A DNA stretch of 64,000 bases from Solirubrobacter taibaiensis (GTDB lineage Bacteria; Actinomycetota; Thermoleophilia; Solirubrobacterales; Solirubrobacteraceae): assembly GCA_027587225.1 (NCBI GenBank), contig JAPDDQ010000005.1, positions 124,001 to 188,000 of the forward strand, read 5' to 3'. Each line of letters begins with the position of its first letter. Positions within the stretch are counted from its first letter, which is position 1. Of this stretch, positions 8,046 through 15,671 are shown piece by piece. The notes beneath the pieces are model-generated. The model was given only the letters and a program-made list of their open reading frames with translations. It did not search any database and was not told the DNA's origin. The translations under genes were made by a program, and so were the position numbers.

Positions 8046-10664
8046 TTGCACGTTTCTACGCGGCGATCGGTCGTGGCGCTGGTCTGCGCGCTCACCGTCA
8101 TGTTGGTCGCGGCACCGGCACAGGCGGCGCCGATCCCGGCGCCCAAGCAGTACTTCGGGTTCGAGCTCGGCACCACCGGCAAGCTCGCCCGGTTCTCGAA
8201 GATCCAGTCGTACCTGAAGCTCATCGGCGACAACTCCAACCGCGCCGACTATTTCAACCTCGGCACGACGACCAACGGCAACGAGATGCCGCTGCTGCAC
8301 GTCTCCTCGCCCGCGAACCTGGCCAAGGTCGACCAGATCCTCGCCGCCAACGACCGGCTCGCGAACCCGCGTGGCCTGTCGGAGGAGGACGCGAAGGCGC
8401 TCGCGACCAACCACATCCCGGTCTACTACCTCGAGGCGGGCATGCACTCGACCGAGGTCGGCCCGGTGCAGGTGATCCCGGACATCGTGCACCGGCTCGC
8501 GACCGAGCGCTCGCCCGAGATCAACCGGATCCTCAACGAGATGTTGATCATCGTGCTGCCCGCGGCCAACCCGGACGGCTCGCACCTGGTCACGGACTTC
8601 TTCAACGAGACGGCCGGGACTTCGATGACCCGGACCTATCCGGACCTCTACCACCACTACACGGGCCACGACGACAACCGCGACTGGCTGTTCTTCACGC
8701 AGCTCGAGTCCAAGCTGCGGATCGGCGTCTTCAAGAAGTACAAGCCCGTCGTCGAGCACATCCTGCACCAGGCGGGCGCGACCAGCCCGCGGATGTGGGT
8801 GCCGCCGTACAACGACGGCGTCTCCGCCACCCGTGACGCGATCACGATGCAGTCCACGAACGCGCTCGGCATGGACGTGGCCCGCGGCCTGTGGGCCGAG
8901 GACAAGAAGGGCGTCAAGTTCGGCGACTCCTACGGGATCATGGCCACGGCCGACATCCCGAGCTTCCACACGTTCCAGGGCGCGGCCATGTTCCTGTTCG
9001 AGGCCGCGTCGCTCACGAACCTCGCGTACCCATACACGAGCACGAACGGCCAGCCGCTCGGCGACTCGCTGAAGTCGATGCGCAACCTGCTGCCGTACGA
9101 CAAGGCCACGTGGACGCTCGAGCAGATGCTCGACTACCTGGAGACCGGCACGTTCCTCGCGCTGAACGCGGTGGCGAAGGAGCCGGAGCGCTGGTCGCTG
9201 GACAACCTGTACCGCGTCCCGCGCAACGCGATCGCCTCGACCGCCGGCCCGAGCGCGTTCGTGCTCCCGGCCAACCAGCGGGACCCGTACGCCGTCTACG
9301 ACATGCTCAAGGTGCTCGAGCAGTCGCGAGTGGAGATCCACCGGGCGAAGGCCGAGTTCACCGCCGGCGGCAAGACCTACCCGGCGGGCTCGTTCGTGGT
9401 CAACACGCGCCAGCCGCTGGGCAAGTGGGCCGAGCAGATCATGGGCAACCGGCCGTATCCGGAGGCCAAGAACTGCGCGCAGTGCCCGTTGCTGATGCCG
9501 TACTCGGAGGCGACGGACAACCTGCCGCTGATGCTCGGCATCACGGCCGACCCGATCGCCGCACCGGTGGCGGCCTCGCTCGAGCGCGTGGCCGCCGTGA
9601 CGCCGCAGACCACGCTGTTCCCGGCCGCGCCGGGCGCCGCGGGCGCGTACCTCGTCGAGCCGAATTCCTACGGCGTCGCGCGCTTCCTCGCCGACCTGCA
9701 GAAGGCGTCGGTGCCGGTGTTCCGCTCGTCCGTGAAGTTCACCGCGGGGCGGGAGTTCGCGCCGGGCACGCTCGTCGTGCCGCCGTCGGCGCGGGCCCGC
9801 GCCGTGTTGCAGGCGGCTTCGACCGAGACCGGCGTGCCGGTGTTCGCCACGCCCACGTCACCCAAGGTGGCGGGCTTCCAGCTGCGCCCGGGCACGAAGG
9901 TCGGCCTCATCCGCGGCGCGAACAACATGCCGGGCGGCTGGCTGATGTGGCAGCTCGACCAGCACGAGGTGGACTACGAGGTCGTCACCGCCGACGACTA
10001 CGCCGAGCTCGACGCCAAGTACGACACGATCCTGATGCCGGACGGCATCACGCAGGCCCGGATCGTGAGCGGCCTGAACCCGGAGACCGTGCCGGAGCGC
10101 TTCCACTGGGCGCGCGGCGTCGGCCAGGCGGGCTGGGACCAGCTCGCCGCGTTCGTCCGCGGCGGCGGCACGCTGGTCGCGATCGGCTCGTCGGGCGACA
10201 CGGCCAAGACGCTGCTGAACCTGCCGGCGGAGAAGGTGCAGCTCGCGACCCCGTTCGCCATCCCGGGCTCGCTCATGCGCGTGCAGTCCGACGAGACCGT
10301 GCCCGAGATGTGGGGCATGCCGCGTGAGTGGACCACGTGGTCGGACGGCGACACGGGCTGGCGGCTCACCGACACCGCCACCGCGAAGGCCGGCTCGATC
10401 TACCCGAACGACGCCGCGCCGCTGCTCGGCGCGGGCTACGCGGCGGGCGTCGACGGCCTCCGCGGTAGCGCGGACGTCGCCACCTTCGAGGTCGGCGAGG
10501 GGCACGTGGTCATCTCGGCCACGGACCTGAACTTCCGCACCTGGCCGCGCGTGGCCTGGACCGTGATCGCCAACGCGATCTACCACGGCCCGTCCACCGA
10601 GGTCCCGGCGGCGTCGTCGACCAGCGCTCAGGCGACGGGCACCGTCAGCGGGACGGTGGAGTAG
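8046..10664 (+). CDS. Secreted M14-family zinc carboxypeptidase-like protein
   Basis: 872 aa from a TTG with a strong upstream AGGGGGGAAG ribosome-binding site. It has a Sec signal peptide (cleavage near PAQAAP). The M14 zinc ligands H134 and E137 sit in GMHSTEVGP; NPDG and the downstream HHYTGHDDNRDW fit the fold's substrate pocket. The C-terminal ~350 residues include a class I glutamine amidotransferase-like stretch, as in large M14 relatives. The final residues (…ATGTVSGTVE) look like the first few residues of the GTVPATL module found complete on four neighbours, then stop. It probably trims extracellular peptides or peptidoglycan; the substrate is unknown. Confidence 0.8.
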   Translation: MHVSTRRSVVALVCALTVMLVAAPAQAAPIPAPKQYFGFELGTTGKLARFSKIQSYLKLIGDNSNRADYFNLGTTTNGNEMPLLHVSSPANLAKVDQILAANDRLANPRGLSEEDAKALATNHIPVYYLEAGMHSTEVGPVQVIPDIVHRLATERSPEINRILNEMLIIVLPAANPDGSHLVTDFFNETAGTSMTRTYPDLYHHYTGHDDNRDWLFFTQLESKLRIGVFKKYKPVVEHILHQAGATSPRMWVPPYNDGVSATRDAITMQSTNALGMDVARGLWAEDKKGVKFGDSYGIMATADIPSFHTFQGAAMFLFEAASLTNLAYPYTSTNGQPLGDSLKSMRNLLPYDKATWTLEQMLDYLETGTFLALNAVAKEPERWSLDNLYRVPRNAIASTAGPSAFVLPANQRDPYAVYDMLKVLEQSRVEIHRAKAEFTAGGKTYPAGSFVVNTRQPLGKWAEQIMGNRPYPEAKNCAQCPLLMPYSEATDNLPLMLGITADPIAAPVAASLERVAAVTPQTTLFPAAPGAAGAYLVEPNSYGVARFLADLQKASVPVFRSSVKFTAGREFAPGTLVVPPSARARAVLQAASTETGVPVFATPTSPKVAGFQLRPGTKVGLIRGANNMPGGWLMWQLDQHEVDYEVVTADDYAELDAKYDTILMPDGITQARIVSGLNPETVPERFHWARGVGQAGWDQLAAFVRGGGTLVAIGSSGDTAKTLLNLPAEKVQLATPFAIPGSLMRVQSDETVPEMWGMPREWTTWSDGDTGWRLTDTATAKAGSIYPNDAAPLLGAGYAAGVDGLRGSADVATFEVGEGHVVISATDLNFRTWPRVAWTVIANAIYHGPSTEVPAASSTSAQATGTVSGTVE

Positions 10665-10672
10665 TCGCGGGC

Positions 10673-10704
10673 GCGGGCGGCCGGGTCATCCCTCGGCCGC
10701 CCGC
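10673..10704. terminator. Perfect 11-bp hairpin between convergent genes
   Basis: GCGGGCGGCCG (10673-10683) pairs exactly with 10694-10704 across a 10-nt loop. It sits just after the M14 peptidase stop and spans the stop codon of the opposing small gene, so it could terminate transcription from both sides. Confidence 0.55.
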
Positions 10705-11039
10705 ATCGCCGCGAACAGCTCGTCCACGTCCGCCAGGAACTGCGACCAGTCGCCGGTGTGCTCGTCGACTCGCCGGTAGCCGTCGCCGTCGCGTTCCCAC
10801 ACACCTTCGCCGGCCCGCGCCGAGCGCGAGCTCCGCGAGCCGGAACGGCTGGTTCCGCAGCGCGCCGTGCGTCGCGTCGTGCACTTCTCCGCGTGCAGCG
10901 CCTCGCCGTCGGCCAGCCACCAGTCGCGGGGCTCGGGCGCGGCGCGCCGAGCGTCCTCGGGGATGTCCTCCGGCTCGATGTGCCCCGTGACCATGTCGGA
11001 CAGCGGGTGCTCTTCGCCGCAGATGGCGCAGGTCGGCAC
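10686..11039 (-). CDS. Small CxxC protein with two apparent compensating frameshifts
   Basis: As read, 117 aa from a GTG that directly follows the ThuA-like stop. The N-terminus has a zinc-ribbon-like CAIC followed by an acidic stretch, and the C-terminus (GDGYRRVDEHTGDWSQFLADV) looks natural. The middle, roughly 10811-10883, is Ser/Arg-rich and low quality in this frame. The neighbouring frame there reads HDATHGALRNQPFRLAEL with every third position G or C. Restoring one base near 10881-10884 and removing one near 10811-10816 joins all three parts. It is either a diverged or damaged gene or a sequence error. Function unknown; I do not recognise the family. Confidence 0.5.
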   Translation of the reverse strand: MPTCAICGEEHPLSDMVTGHIEPEDIPEDARRAAPEPRDWWLADGEALHAEKCTTRRTARCGTSRSGSRSSRSARAGEGVWERDGDGYRRVDEHTGDWSQFLADVDELFAAMRAAEG

Positions 11040-11765
11040 TTACAGGAACCAGTCGCGGGGCGCGTTCGGGGCCTCGGGGACGGGGCCTCGGACGCGCGGC
11101 GTGGCCCACTGGACGGCGTTCGCGAGCACCTGCTTGATCTCCGGTTGGTGGTAGACGGGGTAGTCCTGGTCGCCAGGGCTGAAGTAGAAGATCCGGCCCG
11201 CGCCGCGTTGGAAGCAGCAGCCGCTGCGGAACACCTCGCCGCCGTCGAAGCTCGAGATGAACACGAGCTCTTCGGGCTCCGGGATGTCGAAGTGCTCGCC
11301 GTACATCTCCTGCGCGGGGATGACGATCGGGTGCGGGACGCCGGCCGCGATCGGGTGTGACGGGTTCACGGTCCAGACGAGCTCGCGCTCACCCTCGTTG
11401 CGCCACTTGAGGCTGCAGGACGTGCCGAGCACGCGCTGGAGGATCTTCGAGTAGTGGCCCGAGTGCAGGACGAGCAGCCCCATGCCGCCGAGCACGGCCT
11501 CGTGGACGCGGGTGACGACCGCGTCGTCGACGTCGTCGTGGGCGATGTGGCCCCACCAGGTCAGGACGTCCGTCGCGTCGATCACCTCCTGCGGAAGGCC
11601 GTGGTCGGGCTGGTCGAGCGTGGCGGTGCGGGTCTGCACCGCGTCGCCCAGCAGTTCGGTGAGCCCGGCGGCGATCGCGCCGTGCATTCCTTCCGGATAG
11701 CGCTCGCGAACCTCGGGCTCGTTGCGCTCGTGGACGTTCTCGCCCCACACGGTGACGCGTACCAT
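11040..11765 (-). CDS. ThuA-like domain protein (trehalose-utilization type)
   Basis: 241 aa from the ATG at 11765 (MVRVTVWGENVHE); an upstream extension to 11789 is possible. The sequence matches the ThuA glutamine-amidotransferase-like fold: VTVWGEN at the start, DVLTWWGHIAHDDV, LLVLHSGHYSKILQRVLG, and the EMYGEHFDIPEPE segment typical of the family. ThuA of rhizobia takes part in trehalose and related disaccharide catabolism with the dehydrogenase ThuB. Here a Gfo/Idh/MocA oxidoreductase is transcribed divergently from a start lying essentially on top of this one, which supports a role in oxidised (3-keto) sugar metabolism. The exact reaction is not known. Confidence 0.85.
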   Translation of the reverse strand: MVRVTVWGENVHERNEPEVRERYPEGMHGAIAAGLTELLGDAVQTRTATLDQPDHGLPQEVIDATDVLTWWGHIAHDDVDDAVVTRVHEAVLGGMGLLVLHSGHYSKILQRVLGTSCSLKWRNEGERELVWTVNPSHPIAAGVPHPIVIPAQEMYGEHFDIPEPEELVFISSFDGGEVFRSGCCFQRGAGRIFYFSPGDQDYPVYHQPEIKQVLANAVQWATPRVRGPVPEAPNAPRDWFL

Positions 11766-12843
11766 CCGCCGAATCTCTACCACGAACACACTGCGGGCGG
11801 GGGTGGTGGGCGTCGGCTGGGCCGGCGAACAGCACGCCGAGGCCTACGCGAAGCTACCCGGCGTCGAGCTGGCCGGGATCGCCGGGCTGGAGGAGCCCGT
11901 GCGCACGGAGCTCGCCGAGCGCCTGGGCGTCGAGCGCCACGTCGCGACCTGGGAGGAGCTCTTCGAGGACGATTCGCTCGATGTGGTGAGCGTCGCGGTG
12001 CCGACGTTCCTGCACGCCCCGATCACGATCGCGGCCCTCGAGCGCGGGCTGCATGTCCTGTGCGAGAAGCCGATCGCGCGCACCCCGGACGAGGCGGCGG
12101 ACATGGTCGCGGCGGCGGCGAAGGCCGGCCGGGTCCTGGACGTCGCGTTCAACCGTCGCCAACGCAACGACGTGCAGGCGTTGCGCCGGTTCATCGAGAA
12201 CGGGCGGCTGGGGCAGCCGTACTGCACGAAGGCGTGGTGGCTGCGGCGCTCCGGCATCCCGACGATGGGCTCGTGGTTCACCGGCCGCGAGACGGCGGGC
12301 GGTGGGCCGCTGATCGACCTCGGCATCCACATCCTCGACTACGCGTTGTTCCTGCTCGGGCAGCCGAAGGTGACCACGGTGAGCGCCTCCACGTACGACC
12401 TGCTCGGCACCGCCGGCGTCGGCGACGACGTCTCGGGCAAGTCGGGCGGTGGCGGCGGGTTCGACGTCGAGGACCTGGCGAGCGCGTTCATGCGGCTCGA
12501 CGACGGCGGGACGCTGCTCCTGGAGACGAGCTGGGCGACCCACCGCATGTCCGGGATGGAGTACGGGATCACGATCTACGGCACGGAGGGCGGCGCCGAG
12601 CTGCGCGTGGACGAGCAGCTGGACACCGGCACGCTGACGCTGTTCACCGAGGTCGACGGTGTGCCCGCGGTGACCGAGGTCGAGGCCGAGCCGGGCGGCG
12701 GGCACGACGAGGTCGTCGCGCAGTTCCTGGACTCGGTGCGCGCCGGCTCCGGCGGGGAGGGTGTCGCCGCCGCGGAGCTCGCGCGGGTGGTCGACGCCTG
12801 TTACCGCTCGGCCGAGGCGCGGCGCGAGGTTGCGCTGTCGTAG
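11752..12843 (+). CDS. Gfo/Idh/MocA-family NAD(P)-dependent oxidoreductase
   Basis: The N-terminal Rossmann motif AGVVGVGWAGEQH is followed by VSVAVPTFLHAPITIAAL and the diagnostic EKPIA motif (CEKPIARTPDEA). GGGPLIDLGIHILDYAL, with the conserved Asp and His of the active site, follows. The start is uncertain: GTG 11752 is given, TTG 11722 is longer, and an unorthodox CTG at 11791 would sit right before the first beta-strand. About 350-363 aa, normal for the family. Substrates are usually sugars or cyclitols. Pairing with the divergent ThuA-like gene suggests keto-sugar or disaccharide processing. The 3' end overlaps the decayed methyltransferase by 43 nt. Confidence 0.85.
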   Translation: MTRTIRRISTTNTLRAGVVGVGWAGEQHAEAYAKLPGVELAGIAGLEEPVRTELAERLGVERHVATWEELFEDDSLDVVSVAVPTFLHAPITIAALERGLHVLCEKPIARTPDEAADMVAAAAKAGRVLDVAFNRRQRNDVQALRRFIENGRLGQPYCTKAWWLRRSGIPTMGSWFTGRETAGGGPLIDLGIHILDYALFLLGQPKVTTVSASTYDLLGTAGVGDDVSGKSGGGGGFDVEDLASAFMRLDDGGTLLLETSWATHRMSGMEYGITIYGTEGGAELRVDEQLDTGTLTLFTEVDGVPAVTEVEAEPGGGHDEVVAQFLDSVRAGSGGEGVAAAELARVVDACYRSAEARREVALS

Positions 12844-13073
12844 GCGATGTGGATGGAGCCGCCGGGCGCGAGCCAGCGCTCGGCGAGCTCGCGGGCGCGG
12901 TCCGGCTCGCGGTGGAAGAGGCCGACGCGGCAGGCGAAGATCGTGTCGAAGCGGCGGTCGCCGAGGTCGGCGTCCTCGAGCGTCGCCACGATGAACTCGC
13001 AGCCGATCTCGAGGACCCGTTGGCCGGGTTGGACGTCGAGCGCGTCGACCACCTGCCTCAGCCGCTCGCTCAC
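12801..13073 (-). pseudogene. Class I SAM methyltransferase remnant with internal deletion
   Basis: 90 codons from a GTG overlapping the upstream gene's stop (GTGA). The frame begins like a methyltransferase (RLRQVVDALDVQPGQRVLEIGC) but jumps straight to a late part of the fold (EFIVATLEDADLGDRRFDTIFACRVGLF, then LAPGGSIHIAYD). The glycine-rich SAM loop after GC and the acidic ribose-binding residue are absent, consistent with an in-frame loss of roughly 35-40 codons. The C-terminus runs into the opposing oxidoreductase gene. It is probably non-functional as a methyltransferase. Confidence 0.65.
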
Positions 13074-13501
13074 TTGCGCTTGATCTGCTTGAGGCCGCCG
13101 TCGGCGGTCCAGACGTCGATGATCAGGTGCGTCTGCTCCTCATTGACCCGCACGACCGACGCCTCACGGATGTCGAGCCGGAAGCGGTGGTGCTCCGGGT
13201 GCGGGACCGCCTCCGCGCGCCCGGCGAGCTTCGCGTCCGCCATGCCCTCGGGGGTCGTGTCGGAGTACCCGTTGTGGAGCGCGAACCGCGGGTCGCGCAG
13301 GAGGTCCTTGGCCTTCAGCGCGTTCGGCATCGAGCCGAGCCACAGCTCGCCATCGCTGAACTCGACCTCGGTGCCGGAGATGCGCGGCGACCCGTCCTTG
13401 CGCAGCGTCGCCATCGTCTTGTGCTTGTGCGCGTCGAAGGACGCCTTCACGCGCTCGGCGAGCTCGGGCGCCGCGGCAGAGAACTCGGTCCAGGTGGCCA
13501 T
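13070..13501 (-). CDS. Pyridoxamine 5'-phosphate oxidase-family (split-barrel flavin-binding) protein
   Basis: 143 aa from ATG 13501; a TTG at 13510 adds three residues. The sequence follows the small split-barrel PPOX pattern: KTMATLRKDGSPRISGTEVEF, then LWLGSMPNALKAKDLLRDPRFALH, and a C-terminal strand. These proteins bind FMN, F420 or heme, and the short form in actinobacteria often reduces or binds small molecules; the cofactor cannot be fixed here. Its stop overlaps the start of the methyltransferase remnant, so the two were once co-translated. A regulator with AraC and DinB-like parts starts divergently 60 nt away. Confidence 0.8.
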   Translation of the reverse strand: MATWTEFSAAAPELAERVKASFDAHKHKTMATLRKDGSPRISGTEVEFSDGELWLGSMPNALKAKDLLRDPRFALHNGYSDTTPEGMADAKLAGRAEAVPHPEHHRFRLDIREASVVRVNEEQTHLIIDVWTADGGLKQIKRK

Positions 13502-13560
13502 GGACGCCAAGGTGGCGTCACATGGCGGCGCAGTCCAGTAAGACGTCGAAAGCGATCAAC

Positions 13561-14472
13561 ATGGAAGACCGGCTTCGCGACCTGATCGATCTCGTGCTGT
13601 CGTCCTTGGACGATCCGGTCGACGGCGCGGCGTTGGCCGAGCGCGCGCACTTCTCGCGCGATCACTTGGACCGGCTGCTCGCGGCGGCGACGGGGGAGTC
13701 GCCGGTGGCGCTGCGGCGGCGGCTGCTGCTGGAACGGGCGGCGTGGCAGCTGCGGGCAGGCGTGCCACCGACGGAGGCGGCGGAGGTCGCCGGGTACGGC
13801 TCGGTGGCGGCCTTCTCGCGCGCGTTCTCCCGCGCCTACGGGGCGCCGCCCAGCGCATACGACGGCGAAGTGCAGCTGCCCGCCCCGAACGGCATCCACT
13901 TCCATCCGCCCGCCGGTCTGCTGATCCCGTCCACGCCCCGCAGCGACCTCACCGATCGCATGGTCTCCCACCACCTGGACCGGGTGCGCGAGCTCTTGCG
14001 GGCGGCGGCTTCGCTGTCTGATGAGGAGCTGGAGCGCGAGATCCGGCCGGGTCTGGTGGTCGTGTGGTTCGAGGGCGAGGAGCCGAGCGCGGCGCTGATG
14101 TGCGAGCGGCTCGTGTACACGCTCGAGGTGTGGGTGGCGGCGATCGACGGGCGCGAGGTCCCGGCGGCCGGCGTCGGCGACTGGCTCCCGCGCTTCGAGC
14201 GCGCCGCGAAGGACTTCGCCCGGATCGCCAAGCGCATCCGCGACCGCGGCGCCTACGACGACGCGTTCGTGGATGCGCTGTGTGAGCCGCCGCAGTCGTT
14301 CACCTACGGCGGCGTGCTGTCACACGTGCTGGCGTTCGGTGCGGTGCGTCGCGAGACGCTGGCCGGCGTGCTGGCTCAGCTCGGCGCGGACGTCTCCGAG
14401 GGCGATCCGATCGTGTGGGAGTTCAACCACTCGCGCCACTCGTCGGTCAGGTCGGGCGCGCCCTCGCCGTAG
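13561..14472 (+). CDS. AraC-type HTH protein with DinB-like C-terminal domain
   Basis: 303 aa from ATG 13561; an in-frame ATG at 13522 is possible. Residues ~1-95 are the double helix-turn-helix of AraC regulators (HFSRDHLDRLLAAATGESP, then AEVAGYGSVAAFSRAFSRAYG). The remainder (MVSHHLDRVRELLRAAASLSDEELE… through GGVLSHVLAFGAVRRETL) resembles the DinB four-helix metal-binding fold with His in the expected places. Such fusions act as transcription factors or stress proteins. The last ~17 codons go past the usual family end and overlap the opposing SRPBCC gene by 97 nt. Confidence 0.8.
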   Translation: MEDRLRDLIDLVLSSLDDPVDGAALAERAHFSRDHLDRLLAAATGESPVALRRRLLLERAAWQLRAGVPPTEAAEVAGYGSVAAFSRAFSRAYGAPPSAYDGEVQLPAPNGIHFHPPAGLLIPSTPRSDLTDRMVSHHLDRVRELLRAAASLSDEELEREIRPGLVVVWFEGEEPSAALMCERLVYTLEVWVAAIDGREVPAAGVGDWLPRFERAAKDFARIAKRIRDRGAYDDAFVDALCEPPQSFTYGGVLSHVLAFGAVRRETLAGVLAQLGADVSEGDPIVWEFNHSRHSSVRSGAPSP

Positions 14473-15089
14473 AGGTACAGGTGCGCGGCGCTCATCGTCG
14501 CGCCGCCCATCGTGAACGCCATCACCAGGCCGACGCCCGGGTGCGGGGCGGTCATGCGGACGATCTGCTCGGACACGCCATCGTGGACGATCTCGCCCTC
14601 CCACGGCGGCGTGAGCGCGGCGTACGCGGTGGCGGCGTCGACCGGGTCGAACCGCGCGACCATCACCGTGCGGCACGGCCGGCCGGCGAAGTGCTCGAGG
14701 TAGGTCTTGAGGATCAGCAGGTAGCCGCTCCAGCCCGCCTCGAGGCTGTCGAGCATGTCGGTCCAGTCGCCGCCGGTGGCGTGGACGGTGGAGACGAGGC
14801 GGACGATGCAGGTTCCACCCGACTGCGCCTCCACCAGGAACTCGGTGGCGAGCTTGCCCTCGACCTCGCCCTCCCACTGCTCGTCGTACGCGAAGCGGTG
14901 CGGCGGGTCCCAGCCGGTGACGACGCCCGCGTCGGTCATGCCCGTGCCCATGTCGAGCCGGACCTTCCCGCCGACGTGTCCCTCGATCTCGGCCGGGACG
15001 AACCACGTCTCGGTGCCGTGGCCGGTCGCGATCGCCTCCCAGACCTGCTCCGGGGTGCCAGGGACTTCGATGCGGTTCTCGCGCTTCAT
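14376..15089 (-). CDS. SRPBCC / AHSA1-like domain protein
   Basis: 237 aa from ATG 15089, overlapping the regulator's stop by 4 nt. MKRENRIEVPGTPEQVWEAIATG is the classic first strand of the START/SRPBCC hydrophobic-cavity fold. It continues with WFVPAEIEGHVGGKVRLDMG, the Aha1-like pattern, and FAYDEQWEG. A second half (residues ~145-215) may be a partial repeat. In bacteria these genes are usually paired with an ArsR regulator, exactly as here. The bound ligand is unknown. Its 3' end overlaps the AraC/DinB gene tail to tail. Confidence 0.8.
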   Translation of the reverse strand: MKRENRIEVPGTPEQVWEAIATGHGTETWFVPAEIEGHVGGKVRLDMGTGMTDAGVVTGWDPPHRFAYDEQWEGEVEGKLATEFLVEAQSGGTCIVRLVSTVHATGGDWTDMLDSLEAGWSGYLLILKTYLEHFAGRPCRTVMVARFDPVDAATAYAALTPPWEGEIVHDGVSEQIVRMTAPHPGVGLVMAFTMGGATMSAAHLYLYGEGAPDLTDEWREWLNSHTIGSPSETSAPS

Positions 15090-15619
15090 TGCTCGGTCTC
15101 CTGCTGGATGGGGTGGGCGGCGACGACGAATCGGTGGGGCTTGCCGCCGTCGTCGTGGTACTTGGAGACCAGGTGGGTGACGGTCTCGGTGAGCTCTTGC
15201 GCGAACGCCGCGCGGGCGTCGGGGGAGGCGAACTTGATCTCGGCGTCGAGGCCGAGCGTGTCCTCGCGGGGGTCGAGCGCGGCGACCTCGCGCAGCATCC
15301 GGCCGGCGAGCGCGATCAGGTAGCGACTGGCCAGGGCGCGCTTGCCGAGCGCGTGGGGGAAGACGATGTAGGACGCGGCGGTGGCCTGCAGCACGCGCTC
15401 GGTCAGGCCGCCGTGGCGGCGCTCCTCCGCGACCTCGACGAGCCCTTTGGCTTCGAGCGCACGCAGGTGGTAGTTGACCTTCTGGCGCGGCAGGCCGACC
15501 CGCGCGGCGAGGCCCGCGGCGCTGCCGGGCGTGGCCAACTCGGCGAGCAGTCTGGACCGGATCGGGTCCAGCGCGGCGGCCGCGACGGCCGGGTCTTCGA
15601 TCACTGCCACATCCCGCAT
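15086..15619 (-). CDS. ArsR-type winged-helix transcriptional regulator
   Basis: 177 aa from ATG 15619; the frame runs on to a TTG at 15655 inside the palindromic operator, so the shorter start is preferred. The winged helix lies at residues ~18-80 (LDPIRSRLLAELATPGSAAGLAARVGLPRQKVNYHLRALEAKGL split over helices 2-4). No metal-binding CxC is present, so it is not a metal sensor of the ArsR/SmtB type. It is first in a two-gene operon with the SRPBCC protein and diverges from the TIGR01777 epimerase. It probably represses both transcripts through the palindrome at 15636-15655. Confidence 0.8.
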   Translation of the reverse strand: MRDVAVIEDPAVAAAALDPIRSRLLAELATPGSAAGLAARVGLPRQKVNYHLRALEAKGLVEVAEERRHGGLTERVLQATAASYIVFPHALGKRALASRYLIALAGRMLREVAALDPREDTLGLDAEIKFASPDARAAFAQELTETVTHLVSKYHDDGGKPHRFVVAAHPIQQETEQ

Positions 15620-15635
15620 GCACAGTATTGAAGCC

Positions 15636-15663
15636 TTGACAAGAATATTTGTCAAGCTACGTT
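15636..15663. promoter_or_regulatory. Palindromic operator overlapping two divergent promoters
   Basis: TTGACAA (15636-15642) and TTGTCAA (15649-15655) form a perfect inverted repeat with a 6-nt AT-rich centre. Each arm supplies a TTGACA -35 element. Rightward, TACGTT (15658-15663) fits a -10 and places the start point near the epimerase ATG at 15672 (leaderless). Leftward, TTCAAT lies 17 nt from the other TTGACA, close to the ArsR ATG at 15619. Binding of a dimeric repressor would shut both promoters at once. Confidence 0.6.
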
Positions 15664-15671
15664 TGGACGCA

